From positions 186,001-250,000 of the forward strand of contig JAPXFQ010000196.1 in NCBI GenBank assembly GCA_028564705.1: a stretch of 64,000 bases of DNA, given 5' to 3'. Positions 9,370 through 21,596 of the stretch are shown here, in pieces; position 1 is the stretch's first letter; each line of letters begins with the position of its first letter. The translations under genes were made by a program, and so were the position numbers. This DNA comes from Apricaphanius iberus. Lineage: Eukaryota; Chordata; Actinopteri; Cyprinodontiformes; Aphaniidae. The notes below the pieces were generated by a model. The model ran no database searches. It was not told the DNA's origin and was given only the letters and a program-made list of their open reading frames with translations.

Positions 9370-9602
9370 AGAGAACTAGGGGAGGTAACGACGACAACGA
9401 CCCGACGAGGACAGACAGACACAGAAGGGTATATATACTGTGGGGAGGGTAATCAGGAAACATGGAACACCTGGGAGCAGAGGCAGAAAACACAGGGAGG
9501 ACTAATAAGACAACAGGTGAAACAAACTAGGACTAAGTAACTAAAACAGACTGGGAGGAAACAAGGAGGAATAAACAACACAGACAGGGACGGATCATGA
9601 CA
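9271..9602 (-). repeat. LTR (5' LTR in element orientation)
   Basis: The LTR is 332 bp and has one extra CA relative to its partner, just after the A7 run. Read on the minus strand it gives U3, TATATATA (9430-9437), then AATAAA (9340-9335) about 90 bp downstream, which is a plausible U3-R-U5 order. The minus-strand open frame starts within it. Confidence 0.88.
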
Positions 9603-9607
9603 GATAC

Positions 9608-12600
9608 AGTATGAACACAATTTGAAATAAAAAAGAACAAATAAAAAAAACGATATTAAAGGATCATTCTGAAGGATATTTAAAGTATATTTGTATTATC
9701 TTAAAAAACTGGACTTTTCATCTGCTTTTGGAACCTATGAGTGGGGTTTGCATAGCTGCTGGCAGTGTTGGTAAGATTTATGATATCCTTGCAAATGGTG
9801 GAAAGAAAAAAATGTTGACAAACCTCCAAGAAAAAGATCTTGCACAATATATTTTGTTTTATTTGAAGATTTCCTCTGGAATATTTCACTTGCTTGATTT
9901 ATTGCTCAAATAGGATTCATGAGCCCCATAAATCCCTTTACAGACTTTTAAGAATCTTCAGTGCTTTCAGATGAGCTTTGTAGTCTGCTTACCATAATTT
10001 CACCTATGACCACGATGTTAATGCTTAGTTGTTTGATCTTTGTTTTTTTTTATGCCATGATATTAATATACTAAGTATTTTCTCTATATACAGCTACCTA
10101 TTCATTTAACGTGCCATGCAAATGTATAGTCCATGTTATAGATCAGGTCCTGTACACTGCCGAGCTACTTTGAACAAAATGAGAAAGAAAATTTAATTTA
10201 AAAAAAAATAGAAAGAAAAAGAAAATGAAAAAAAAATGATCTAATCTAAAATCTAATTAGAAATTGGAAAGAGAAAAAAGGGGGAAACTGACAACTGAAG
10301 TTAGTCTTTTTTTACCTGGAAAATAGCTTATGTTTTTTATCCTTTTTTTAAAATACTACAAAAAAATGTCTGTACTCCAAATGTCTTCTTCTAAACAGCC
10401 TAGATTACATCATCAAGGTCCAACATACTGGAAGTTGTTGGAAGTTTCTATTTTAATGCCTCTGTGGTATTTTCTTTTAGTGTTTCAGTTTATGAAACAG
10501 ATAAATACAGTGCGACCTGAATGTGTTGCTAAATCATACCTAGATTTGTTTTTCTCAACAATAATATGTTCAGCTCGAATTTGATGTAATTTCCAGATCC
10601 CACTGAACACTTTGCATCTCTTTTAAAGATGTATATTAAAGTTTTTAAAACAATTTGGGATTTAATTTCTAAATGCACACTTAATTACTAGTAGTAATTT
10701 ATCACTGCCATTTATTTATTTATCAATTACAAGTAGACTGGGCTCATCAAAGACTGCTTTTAAATTCCTGGGTAGTGTGCTTCAAGCTGGTGCTCTGATG
10801 TAATAGTCAGTTGTTGGTTTTTTTTCCCTTTTCATCATCGAAATCACTACATACATGTATTTTCTCAAACTCAAGCTGAACACATTGCTATCACTACTTT
10901 TGTCTTGGATGTGTTATGCAATGCTGCCTGAGCTGCGTCAGACTTTTGCAGCTTTCAGCTGTAATTTTGGATCCCTTTGCTTACTCTTTTTTTGTGTTTT
11001 CTTCAAACTCTTTCTCAGTGTTTGACATATAGTTATTGTAAGCGACAATTCTGAGCAACATTTCCAAAGAAAAGTTAAAAAAGTGATTTGTATTATAAAA
11101 ATTGAAATAATCCTTTAAAAAATTAATTCATGTGCAGACAAAAAATAAATAAAGATTAGATCCAAAAGTCTTGAAGTAAGTCACACACCATGATTGCAAA
11201 AACCTTTTAAGTTTAAGCTCAGACAATAATATCTTAGACCATAACAAACAAACAAATTTCTGATTCTGTTAACAGAAATATACAAATTGCATTACAATGA
11301 ATAATGATAACAACAAATCTATATTATAATGAAACTGTAACCTGTATTATGATGAAGCAAGAAAAAAAAACTCTATATTGGGCAGGAACTTAAGCTTAAA
11401 GACTTTAAGAATAAAGTGTACATTTGTAATGACAACATTCATAAAAAAATAATGTACACAGTATGTTACAATCATTAAGATGCATTAGTTAAATCTGATG
11501 CAAAGCTTAAATTTAGTTGAAATGATGCATGTTCAAACTTCTCCTTCAACCATACTTGATTTTTCACATACCCTTTTACTGGGAATGTAAGTAAAGCAAA
11601 CTTATTACTCACAGTTTGCCCAGCCATCTGTTGAATTTAGTTTTGTAATGTAATGAGCATCCCTTCCTCACTGTTGGTGGGCTTGCACACTGTTAGTCTA
11701 AAAAAATACTGTTGTTTTAGCAAGACTCTCAGAGTCAAAGTTCATTGCTCAGAACACAGAAAGAGAAGCTGAAACTGCTACAGCTCGTCGCTTGTTATTT
11801 CTGTGCAGCAGCAGCAGAACGGACTAGTTCCATAATCAGAAAAGTAGATGTAAAGCTAATGAGGGGTAACATTTTTTTCTTTTTATTTATTAATGTTAAA
11901 TCACTTCTCACATATATAACTTCTCAAATAGGTAGGCGTTTAAAAAACTTCTGAATAAAGTTTTTTTTTTCATCTTTCTATACCCACACTCACTTAATTT
12001 CACATCCAGATACATTCCCTTTCCTTTCTCTTTCCAGCATTATATTTTGCCATTAGTTTAATAAAACATAATTGCATTTTAAAGAGGTAATAGATTATAA
12101 ATTCAAATAATTAGGGCTGCCACTTCACTTGTGGTATAAATCTCTGTCAGCATAATGTTTGTTTTATTAAGGCCTGTTCACAGCCTGTTGAAGTAAGTAA
12201 AATTAACAGAACCTGTTGAATAAATTGAGTTGATTAATTACAGGGTTATGTCAATTTTTTTTATCGTGTCGCTTGATATCGACAAAAGCAGCTATTAATA
12301 AACTGCTTGTGAACAGCGCTTCATGCATTAGAGGGGAAGGTTACTCATAATTTAAAGGGAAAATAGTGTTTCTTTTTTTAAACTACAATTTTAAGTTGCA
12401 GAGGTGGATTGGGGATTAAGAACCTAGAGGGAAAAGTTTAACCTGATGATGTGATAATCACTGTTTGATACAAAAAAAATGGAGATAAAATTATTTACAA
12501 CACCTATTAATAAGTCAATAAAGACTGAATATATTGCAACATTACATGATTTTTTAAATTAAATACAGGGCCTAATTCCTGATGTTAGATGAATTGATGT

Positions 12601-12660
12601 AAATCAGAATAAGGAAGACAATAAACGCTGGTTAAAAAGATAATGAACAGCAATTGTGTA
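9608..12660. other. AT-rich DNA without recognised features
   Basis: The stretch is strongly AT-rich, with A and T homopolymer runs and purine-rich low complexity near 10170-10290. No TE ends, RNA genes or exons were recognised. Confidence 0.5.
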
Positions 12661-12700
12661 ACAATTCAATTCAATTCAGTTTATTTATATAAATATATAT
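12661..12700 (-). repeat. short L2-type 3' tail fragment
   Basis: CAATTCAATTCAATTCAGTT followed by TATTTATATAA matches, in antisense, the tail at the 3' ends of the L2 copies at 14566 and 53928. It is only about 40 bp, so it may be a very short truncated insertion or simple sequence. Confidence 0.4.
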
Positions 12701-13704
12701 ATACAGAACAATTTCATTTCTGCTTTATATGGTTGTTATTTAACATGACTAAATTAAGCTTTAAGAATCATTCCATTACCATATTAGAGAAGAAATTTTT
12801 ATCTCATTCTGGTTATGTAGTTTTGACCATCCGATTCGGATGTTGTCAATCCATTAAATGGCCGTTATTAGCAGTTCTTTAAGGATCCTATCTTGTTTTT
12901 CATTCATTTTCTAAACAAACTTTAAAAGAATAATTTGGATTATTTGGATTTAGCTTGTGTAAAGTTATACGTAATAGTTCCCTTTATGTGTAGGATAATT
13001 ATTTAATGCCATTTTGAGGTAGTGGAGGTGGAGAGCTAACAACTTAATGGAACATTTAACCTGAAATCTAATTAAATGGGGGTCTACACTGAAAAACTAT
13101 TCATATTTGAGGGTAATCAATGCTATATTAGCAGAAAATGAATATCTCCATTATATGGTAAGACTGTTCCTGTTTTTTCAAAGTAACAATTTCCATTTGA
13201 ATACACTAAAGCTATGTCAGTGGAGGCTGCCAGTTTTACCAAGTATGCCAAGAATGGAGGAAACCTGTGGATTTGGCAATAGGCTTTAATTTCTGTAACA
13301 AAACTGAAGATGTGCAAATGTGCTTTTCTAGGTCTTGTAATTATGCAGAGATTGGACCAGAGAAGTTACCTTTACCTTAAAGGGTAGATCAAAAGATCAG
13401 CTGTATTGATTCGTCTGGCAAACTCCATCAACATAACTTTAGTGACAAGAAAGTTATTTAAATAAGGAAATGCAAATCTTAGAAAAACTTTCTCGTGAAG
13501 ATGTAGTTGATTACTATTTGCTAGTATAGCATCTTATCCCATGCATTTACATTTTGTCATTTTAAGTTTTACTAAATCTCTAAAATCAAATAAGGCCTTC
13601 TTCTGATGATTTGTGAGCATCTGCTTTAAATTTTTCTTTAGTCATCATTAGTTTCATGCAACATGACATATTTGAATTGAAGGTAATTAATTCTGATAAA
13701 GAAT
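12701..13704. other. AT-rich DNA without recognised features
   Basis: Nothing beyond AT-rich unique-looking DNA was recognised. Confidence 0.45.
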
Positions 13705-13748
13705 ACCTTCACATCATCACCCTTAAAAAAGGGTGATGGTGTGAAGGT
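13705..13748. repeat. near-perfect hairpin, 20-bp arms
   Basis: ACCTTCACATCATCACCCTT (13705-13724) pairs with AAGGGTGATGGTGTGAAGGT (13729-13748), with one mismatch and an AAAA loop. There is no surrounding TIR or target duplication that would make it part of a MITE. Confidence 0.85.
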
Positions 13749-14565
13749 TGACCATCTATCAGTTAAACACAGGTTTTCCAAAGTCAGAATTTTAATGTTG
13801 TTGAAACATAAATAAAATAATACGTGAATAGTACTGTATTTAATACATTTTGTAGGCTCATCAGTAGGTGATCTCTCAAAATTTCTCTTTTGCATATTTA
13901 TATAACTGGATAAACAAAGACCATTCTGACAGGTTGTCCATTATTTAAAGTTATATCTCTTCCTGCTAGTACCTGCTTTTAAAACAAAAACTCTTCACTA
14001 CCCCTGCAATATTTCTTTTTAACCGGTTTAATGTTAGCTGACTGTACTTGGAAAGCAAGATTGGCAAACTCCAGCCTTCCAAAGCCTTTGTCTTAAATGT
14101 TTTAGATGTTCCCCTAGTTCAACACACCAGAATGAAATAAATGGCTTGTTGTCAGACCTGTGCAGCACTTGAGGACATGCTGAGGATCTATTTCAAACAA
14201 CAGCCACATTGGTGGAGGTTTACTAAAACATGTAGGATGCAGCATTGAGCATCCCTGCTGTGATAGAATGGGCCCACAAAAGACATGTAAACATACGTAC
14301 AACCTTAGAGTAACAAGTAGGGTTGGGCATCGTTTGAATTTGGATGATTCCGATGCCAATTCTGATTCCATGTTTCGATTCCAGTTCCAACTGATTCTTA
14401 ATTCCGATTCTTTAAAGGAACAAGATTATTTTAACCCTTTTAAAATTAAAATGGCAGAGCTAACCATAGGTAGTCTTACTTGATGAAACAGTCTGAACTA
14501 TGGAATTGGAACACTGATTTTAATTCTATGAACTTTACTGTTAATTTCTAACAAGCTGTTAATTT

Positions 14566-16370
14566 CAATTCACTTATATATATATATTCACAACAAATGT
14601 CATCTTAGGGCACTTTACAACAAAAGTCATTTCAATACAATTATACAGACATTCCAATCAGTTAAAAGTTTTCTATGTAAGGAATCCCAGCAGATTGCAT
14701 GAAGTTGTTTACATGGGATTGAGCCCCATTGATGCAGACATGTAACCAGAGCAATCAATTTAACAATCCCTCAAACTGAGCAAGCATGTAGTGATAGTGG
14801 AGAGGAAAAATTCCCCTTTAACAGGAAGAAATCTCTGTCAGAACCTGCTTCAGTACAAGCGGTCATCTGCCACGGCCATTTGGGGGCTTAAGAAGACAGA
14901 GAAGAGACATCATGGAGGATGCTCGGTGACTTTGAGTATCATCTGGGCCAATGCTCCCTATCCAGCAGGGAGCATTTTAGTTGAGCAGGATACCAGACTG
15001 GGTGAAGCTTCTATGGACTTAAAAACACCGAGAGAAAACAAGGTTAACAATCTCAATAAAAGCAGAAAAAATATATCTGGAGAGTAGTAGAAGAGAAAAG
15101 TAGAAAAGTAAAGAAAAGTGGTCAATCTGTCCTTCAATGGTCGAAGCCTATAGCTGCATAAGTACAGAAATAGCTCAGGATAACCTTAGCCATTCTAACT
15201 ATAAGCTTAACCAAAAAGTAAGGTTTTAAGCCTAGTCTTAAAAATAGACAGTGTCTGCCTAACGGACTAAAACTGGGAGCTGGTTTCCCAGGAGAGGAGC
15301 CTCTTAACTAAAAGATCTGCCTCCCATTCTACTTTTAGAAATCCTAGGAACCACCAGAAGACCTGCCCTGCATCCGCAACCACTGAATGTTAGCCTCTAA
15401 GCACTAACACTAGCAACTAATCCTTAACCTTTCATGGGTCAACAGTGAGAACACTATGGCTAGTAGTCTAGGGAGCCGTTCGCGAATGTGCCCATTTCGA
15501 ACAGCCTTTCTACCCGACGTCATTACGCGACGTAAATGCACATGAATGACGCATATCAAAATAAACATTCGGAAGAGGTTGTTGTACTCACATGCGCGCG
15601 TCTTTTTCCTTTTGGCCATTTTCATTATTTGTCGTGAGGTGGGCAAGGCGACTTGTATTGATGGCGTCTTGTGGCACAAAGGATTGTGGGATGGCACATA
15701 GCTCCTAATCGCCAGTTAGTTAGCATCAGAGGTCCCTGTGCTAAAGTGGCTATGATAGTTAGCATACAGGCCACGTTCCCTAACTCCTTCCTAACTGGAA
15801 GCCCAATTCGGATGCATCTTATCATGGCGGACGCTGACCCACATCCGGTTTGGCGTAAGACCTCTTACCAAATTAGTGGTTTCGGATGCAGCCCTGCAGT
15901 CTGAGAACATAGAAGTGCACTGTTAGGAACCAATGGATGGAGCTTGTTTATTAAGGGCTTTATATATTTGTAATATTCATCAGAACTCTTGCTGCAGCAT
16001 TTTGGATCAACTGAAGGCTTTTAACTAAATTTTGTGGACTTCCTAATAATAAGGAAATACAGAAGTCCAGCCTTGAAGTAACAAATGCATGGACTAGTTT
16101 CTCTCACTCCTGGACAGGATGTTTCTAATTTTAACAATAGTCTGGAGGTGGAAGAAAGAAATATTGGAAACTTGTTTAAAATTGGATTTAAATGTCATGT
16201 CTTGGTCAAAAATTACACCAATGTTCTTTACACTTTACACTTTACCAGAGGCCAATTGAATGCCATCCAGATTAAGTGATTGATTTACCAGTTTCTTTTT
16301 TACAGCTTCTGGTAAAAAAACAACAACTTCTGTCTTGTCTGAGATAAATATTACAAATTTTTTTACAGGG
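14566..16370 (-). mobile_element. L2-type LINE, antisense, 5' truncated
   Basis: Read on the minus strand, 16370 down to about 15240 aligns block by block with the sense L2 at 45280-46500. Shared blocks include GACAGAAGTTGTTG/AACAGAAGTTGTCG, TTTTTGACCAAGA, ATCCTGTCCAGGAGT, CTAGTCCATGC and CCAAAATGCTGCTGCAAG-like. The C-terminal block follows (TTTCTAAAAGTAGAATGGG, then a GGGAGCTGG antisense block), and 15240 to 14566 is the 3' UTR ending in the ATTTATATAA/CAATTC tail. The stretch encoding the HWLP region is deleted, frames are broken and a MITE interrupts it at 15367-15892. This is a dead copy. Confidence 0.8.
15367..15892. mobile_element. MITE inside L2 (about 526 bp)
   Basis: The ends are inverted repeats: CTGCATCCGCAACCACT at the left and AGTGGTTTCGGATGCAG at the right (one mismatch). 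CCTGC occurs directly outside both ends (15362-15366 and 15893-15897). Removing the insert with one CCTGC restores the L2 sequence as in the copy at 46350. There is no coding capacity. The superfamily is not assignable by eye. Confidence 0.7.
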
Positions 16371-17088
16371 GTAAGAATTTTACAGGAGAGCTTTATTTTT
16401 TGTGAATATCATAAAAAAATAATTTAATTAAATTTCCAAACATCCTGAATGTCTGATGCTGCAAAAACCTAAACATGGCAGCATGTGCACCTACTGCTGG
16501 TGCTGAATATTGTACAATACAATCCAGATTAGCTGCTTGCTAGATCACAAACCCCTTTGTGGAACTCCTCTAGTTGTTGCCTTTGCTTCGGTTGCGATGA
16601 TGAATGGAGGAGGTGTAGCACATTACGGAGTATTGTCAACTGCCTGGCTAATGTAAGCAGTCTAGCAGTCTCAGGCGTTTTGTCCTTGAAAACAAATTCA
16701 TGAGCTAACATTAGCAGGGTATTTGCATTTGAGCTGAACAGTTCAAGTATAACTGGTTTGCTGCCTCAGTATTGAAATCAGACATATTTTACTGTTTTAC
16801 TTATCCGGATTTGTACTGCAGTGTGGTGGTAGGGCGATGGCCGGATCTGGGAGGAACAGTTTATGAGGTGGGCCGTTGCAGCGCGTTAAACACTGGGCGG
16901 TCAGTTATTTCTTAGAGGTATTGCACTAAGCCGTGTTGCTGTTTTGTTTGCTAAGATGAGGGAGGTCTTAGAACGCCTTCACACACTTTCCATTATTGAG
17001 AAAAAAACAATTCTGACGGATTCTTTGTTATTCTTATTTATTGGGTTCTTTTCTAATAATGGTCACATCATCTTATGACCTTCTAGCC

Positions 17089-17205
17089 ACTGTTGTAGTC
17101 AAATAACCATCTCTCAAGTCCAAATTACACTCAAGTCCTAATTCTTTGAGTCCAATTGCAAGTCCAAGTCCAATAGGGGTAATCCAAGTCAAGGCACTAG
17201 GTCGG
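17089..17205. repeat. AAGTC-rich repeat, short copy
   Basis: It starts CCACTGTTGTAGTCAAATAA and continues with CTCAAGTCC and TTGAGTCC motifs. It matches 21597-21715 closely. It lies near the right end of the hAT-like composite. Confidence 0.7.
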
Positions 17206-17315
17206 AGGACTGGGTATCAAAACTATAAATCGGAATTTTAAAAAATCGAATGATTCCGGAATAATTTAAACGTTAGTCCCGGTTCCAAACGATGCTCGAA
17301 TCTCGATGCCCAACC

Positions 17316-20300
17316 TAAGTCGCAAGTTAATGTGATTTTAGGCAGTGAGGTAAAACCAGAGCGCCCAGAAAATAAGAAATAACAATAACCATGAGCTAGA
17401 AGAACATTCTAAAAATGTAAAACTGAGATTTGAACACAGTACACCACATCGTAAACCACCACACTATCATGGATGACCTCAGGTAGGACAGTACAAATAA
17501 GACCAAAACTATTCTCTAAGTGACTTAATTACAAAAAAACAAAAACAAAAAAAACACTCTAAAACATTTAGACATCAGAATAACTATCTTGAATAACTAT
17601 TTAGTGATAGCCTTTTTTTACTGGGATATTAATTGTGGGTAATACATTTTTTCATTAACTGTGATTGTGGCAGAGAACAGAAAAAGAAAACTGAAAACCC
17701 AGAATTCCATACATTTTGCAACCATGTTAGTTAGGCACAATACCGTATAAACAGTAACTAATTCTTGAATTTACATTGATCGGAGACTTCATGTTCGCTA
17801 TCTGAGCAAAAAGCAAAGGCACAATTCTGAATCACACACACCTGAATTACAGATGTAAATTAGAAAAATGTCAAATAGATTAACATTTTTAGTGTCTCAG
17901 AGTGACAGAATTTAACTTCTGTTTAAACTCTGCCTATTCATTATTTTAAAGGAATCTTTAGTTGCTTTGCTGTTATAGGACCGGATAGTTACAGAGGATA
18001 ACTGTGGAACAGGTGAGTTTTCCAGGGAAGTCAGAGAGGGCAATTTAGTAATTAGCAAGTAATTAGTAATGAGAATTTAACCAAAAAGAAATGTATAGTA
18101 CTTAAAATAAATCCACAAATGCTCGAAACATGCATCCTCCATGCAGAAAGAACCCAGGCTCAGATTCGATCCCAGGACCCAGTATGACCAACAACATGCA
18201 TCCATGTTTATAAAAAGAGCCTCACATAGACAGTTGGTCAATTGGAAATTCCAAGAATCATTGGACTTCCCGGTTATCTTACTATGCTAGGTGTGTTTCA
18301 TTTCCAGAACCTCACTGTTGTACTGTAGCTTGGAAAACAAAGAGAGATCTACACTACGAGGTATTTTGCTAATTTGCGTTGTTTTTTTGTTTTGTTTGGG
18401 GTTCTTTGGTTGTTGTTTTTTTTTCACTTAACCTCCTTTTCGACTATGGTCTTCTGTTTAAGAATGTTAAAATGTGCAAAAACACCACAACAGATTTTTT
18501 AAAAAGTGGATCTGACATATTTGTTGACTTGTTTGGGCACATATTTGGTTGATGTGTTGGCTAGCCAGTAGTTACATCATTGTGTCCTTGCTGGCTCTCT
18601 CCACCATTCCTTCTACATCATTCTGGCATAGTATGAGGGGAATAAAGAAGTTGAGAGAATGTTTTTTGACGCATCTAACCTTGGATAGCAGTTATGAAAA
18701 ACAGATTCTATTTTTCCAAAACCCTCCCAGATAAAAGGCAGCATTCAAAAGATAAGTACCAGCTTTAAGAAGACATCAAGGACTGTACCATTGTTTTACT
18801 AAAATATTCTTAGTATGGAAAGGACACAGTTGCATCCTCTTGACTTGGTTTAACCTCAGAAGAAAAATATTATCTTTAAGGAGAAATAGGTTTGACACGT
18901 ATTCATGAGTATTTAAATTATACTAAATGATTTTTATATATTTTTTAGCATAACTTTGAAGTCATTATATTTTGAGATTCGCATTGAGACATTTTTTAAA
19001 CAAACTGTATATAGTTCACTCTAATGTAGATTGAAGGCATTTTCAGAGGTTTAGGTCAGAATTGTAAAGTGTTTACAACTGTGCATTAATAAATACTGTA
19101 TGTTCAAGTTTAGGTCGTTCATGTCTTTACTGGAACACTTGCATTTTGTTTTAGCTTAACAGCACTTTTTAAACTTTAGATCTTTCTTTTGAGCCATCAG
19201 GTCACCAAATTGGCACCACCTAAATAGTTCATATGGATCCTATTTGTTTTACCCGAACCATATGGCATCAATAAAACCATTCCCATAGGCCTTGCATCAG
19301 TGTAAAGTTTTCAGACTATTAAACCTCTGACTATGGCAAACCTGCAGGAGTGAACAGAGGTGGCATTCAAGAGTTCTGCAAATACAGATAAAACCGATAT
19401 TACTCCAATCTTTTGGCAGCCATATGGGATATTCCAAACTCAATATCATGAATACGGTATGTTTCCAGTTAGGGGCCAAAGACCAGAAAGCCATTTACAC
19501 CTTGGAGGAAGTCATTGACCTGCGTTAATGCACAGGAAGTGAATTTATCAAAAGCGAGAGGAAACAGAAAACAAGCAGAAGACCCGACGGCCCGCGATAA
19601 GTTGATTTGAGCAGCAGGATTGATTACAGTAGAATGTCTATTTCGCTGCTGAACACATTAATGTCCCGAGCTCCTCAAGTGGTTCAGCTTCCAGACAAGC
19701 ACTTGTGTATTGATTTATTACATTGCCAAGGTCTAATTACTGGGGAGGGCAGCAGAATGAAAGAAAAAGATGCTGCTCAGTGAATAAAACTTAACACAGA
19801 CGGGTTTAATTTGCTTTATGCTGAACCAATAAAACCACAGGGAGGAAAAAAAGCTTGCACATTAAACGTTTTCTCTTGACCTTATGCAGAAAAAGTTTAG
19901 CTTATTAACATATTTAAACCTAAGGCAATTCATGTTCATCTTTCATGATTAGGGGAACATGCTGATATTTTGGGAATTATTTGAGCACATCTTCTGCTTT
20001 CCATAAGGCTGTAACTTTTTATTTATTTTGACACAAAGTCACTCAAATACTAGGTGAGGTTCATTTTTGCACAAAGTTACGTAGCTAATGGATTCTATCT
20101 ATGAAATAAACATAGCCATTGTTGCATGATTTTGTTTTAGGCTCATGAATTCGATTTTTGGAGTTAAGCTTGAATTTTTGAATGTCTTATTTTCAGCAAA
20201 TGTGAATATGTGAATGAATGTTTGTATCCTAAGTTTGCCGGAACTATCCGTATTTCCATTTTATGGAAATGTCAGGCTGATGAAGAAAACTCAGCTTTAA

Positions 20301-20870
20301 AAAGTTGAAGGCATGTATTTTGGAATTTCTAAGTTCAAATATATAAAAATAAGTAATAAAAAATGTATGATGAACATTTGAGTCACCAATTGAATGTTTT
20401 GAGCTAAATAGTGAAAAACAATATCAGTTATTTTCAAATGTAAATAAAATGCAAAAATATATTTGTTCTAATTAAAAATTCAAATTAAGTGTAGTATTTT
20501 ACCATTATTTTTTTTTTGCCTAAATTGGTTAAAGTTGGAAATATTTTTGGTGTAATAACTTTGCATTTTTATTACCAAATACAGCTACTTCTCTTTTTAA
20601 ATTGTTAGATACTTGAAAGCTCCAAGTACTAGTTCGTCCTCCAATTTTAATTTTCAGATGAGATATAACACACTGATGGTCATCAGTGTAAAATAGATAA
20701 GGTAATCTCATTTAATTTTTGCAAAATATTATGCAGTTTTAATTAAAAGGGGGTGAAACCTTGGCAAGGTCACTATCCCAGACTTTTGTATCCCAAACCA
20801 TTCCTCAACCACTTTTGCTTTGTAGGCTTAAATTACCAGAGCCATCAGGGAATATGGTTTCCATGAAAAG
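17316..20870. other. unassigned DNA; possible conserved non-coding patch
   Basis: This is AT-rich unique-looking sequence without a gene. The patch 19500-19830 has more even base composition and few homopolymers compared with its neighbours, as conserved non-coding elements often do, but conservation cannot be judged from one sequence. Confidence 0.4.
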
Positions 20871-21021
20871 GAAAGTCAAAGCAAATTTATTTATATAGCA
20901 CACTTTCACAAACAAGACAATTTAAGATGCTTTGGGTGACTAAGGGATAAAATAAAAGCAGCAATAAAATAATAAAAAAACCACAAATATCAAAACCATA
21001 AAGAACATTAACTGATTTTAT

Positions 21022-21590
21022 ACCATGGTCTGGGTGAATACCCGATTCTGATTGGCTGGAGGGTGTATGTTAAAAAGTGATAATGTACACCTAAAAAAGG
21101 CGTCCCCTCAATTTCCTTGATGACATTTCTAAATTATTGCACTGGCTCAAATTGCAATGGAGATATAACTTTATCTCACAGTTAAGTCATCGCAACGTTT
21201 TAAACCATCCTCTGGACACTCACAAGCAGTAAGTAGTGCTCTGGCCTTCTGAAATGATACTTTGTATCACGTAACGTAAAATAAAGCCATCATCTCACTT
21301 CCCATCACTGATGAACTGCTGCGGTCGGTTCGCTTTGGCCCCGTTGCTTGGCAACGCCTGAATATAGGAGATATTAAATAGTGCGCTCGACCATTTAAAA
21401 AAAACTTGTGATTTTAACTCTAAAACACATTAAAGTATTATTAATTGATTAAATATTTATTTCTTTCAAAAGTAAAAGCGGGATAATGTACTTCAAGGTG
21501 TCCATTATCAGAAATTCATGGACTTCGCGGTTAACGGCTCCGCGTCGTCCATAATTTTCTGGTAATGGACACCTCGTCGGGTATTATCCC
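21022..21590. mobile_element. MITE-like element ending in a large hairpin
   Basis: The left end (GGGTGAATACCCGATTCTGA) and the inverse of the right end (GGGATAATACCCGACGAGG) are related. The right 109 bp fold on themselves: 21481-21530 pairs with 21540-21589 at 39 of 50 positions around a 9-nt loop. There is no coding frame and no certain target duplication. Confidence 0.5.
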
Positions 21591-21596
21591 TTCTCA

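Larger units (their letters stand above)
5457..9602 (-). mobile_element. Young non-autonomous LTR retrotransposon with minisatellite interior
   Basis: Two direct repeats of 330 and 332 bp, each starting TGTCATG and ending CATGACA, bracket 3.5 kb. The 5-bp duplication GATAC flanks the whole (5452-5456 and 9603-9607). The repeats differ by about three substitutions and one 2-bp indel, so the insertion is recent. Orientation is minus: a G-rich polypurine tract abuts the 5457-5786 LTR on the minus strand, and TATATATA precedes AATAAA in minus order. The interior has no protease, reverse transcriptase or integrase. It holds a unique GC-rich 0.8 kb (about 8475-9270) and four tandem-repeat blocks (about 5906-8475). 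A 5-bp duplication and an LTR-proximal VRPDQLDPAE segment suggest mobilisation by a Gypsy-type element, but that is inference. Confidence 0.85.
14321..17315. mobile_element. hAT-like TIR element, composite
   Basis: A perfect 12-bp terminal inverted repeat, GGTTGGGCATCG at 14321 and CGATGCCCAACC ending 17315, bounds 3.0 kb. Subterminal sequence at both ends is related in inverse orientation (ATCGTTTG blocks and GATTCCG). A clean 8-bp duplication is not preserved. The interior has been invaded by an antisense L2 (14566-16370), a MITE within that L2 and an AAGTC-rich repeat (17089-17205). The remaining interior shows no intact transposase. Confidence 0.5.
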
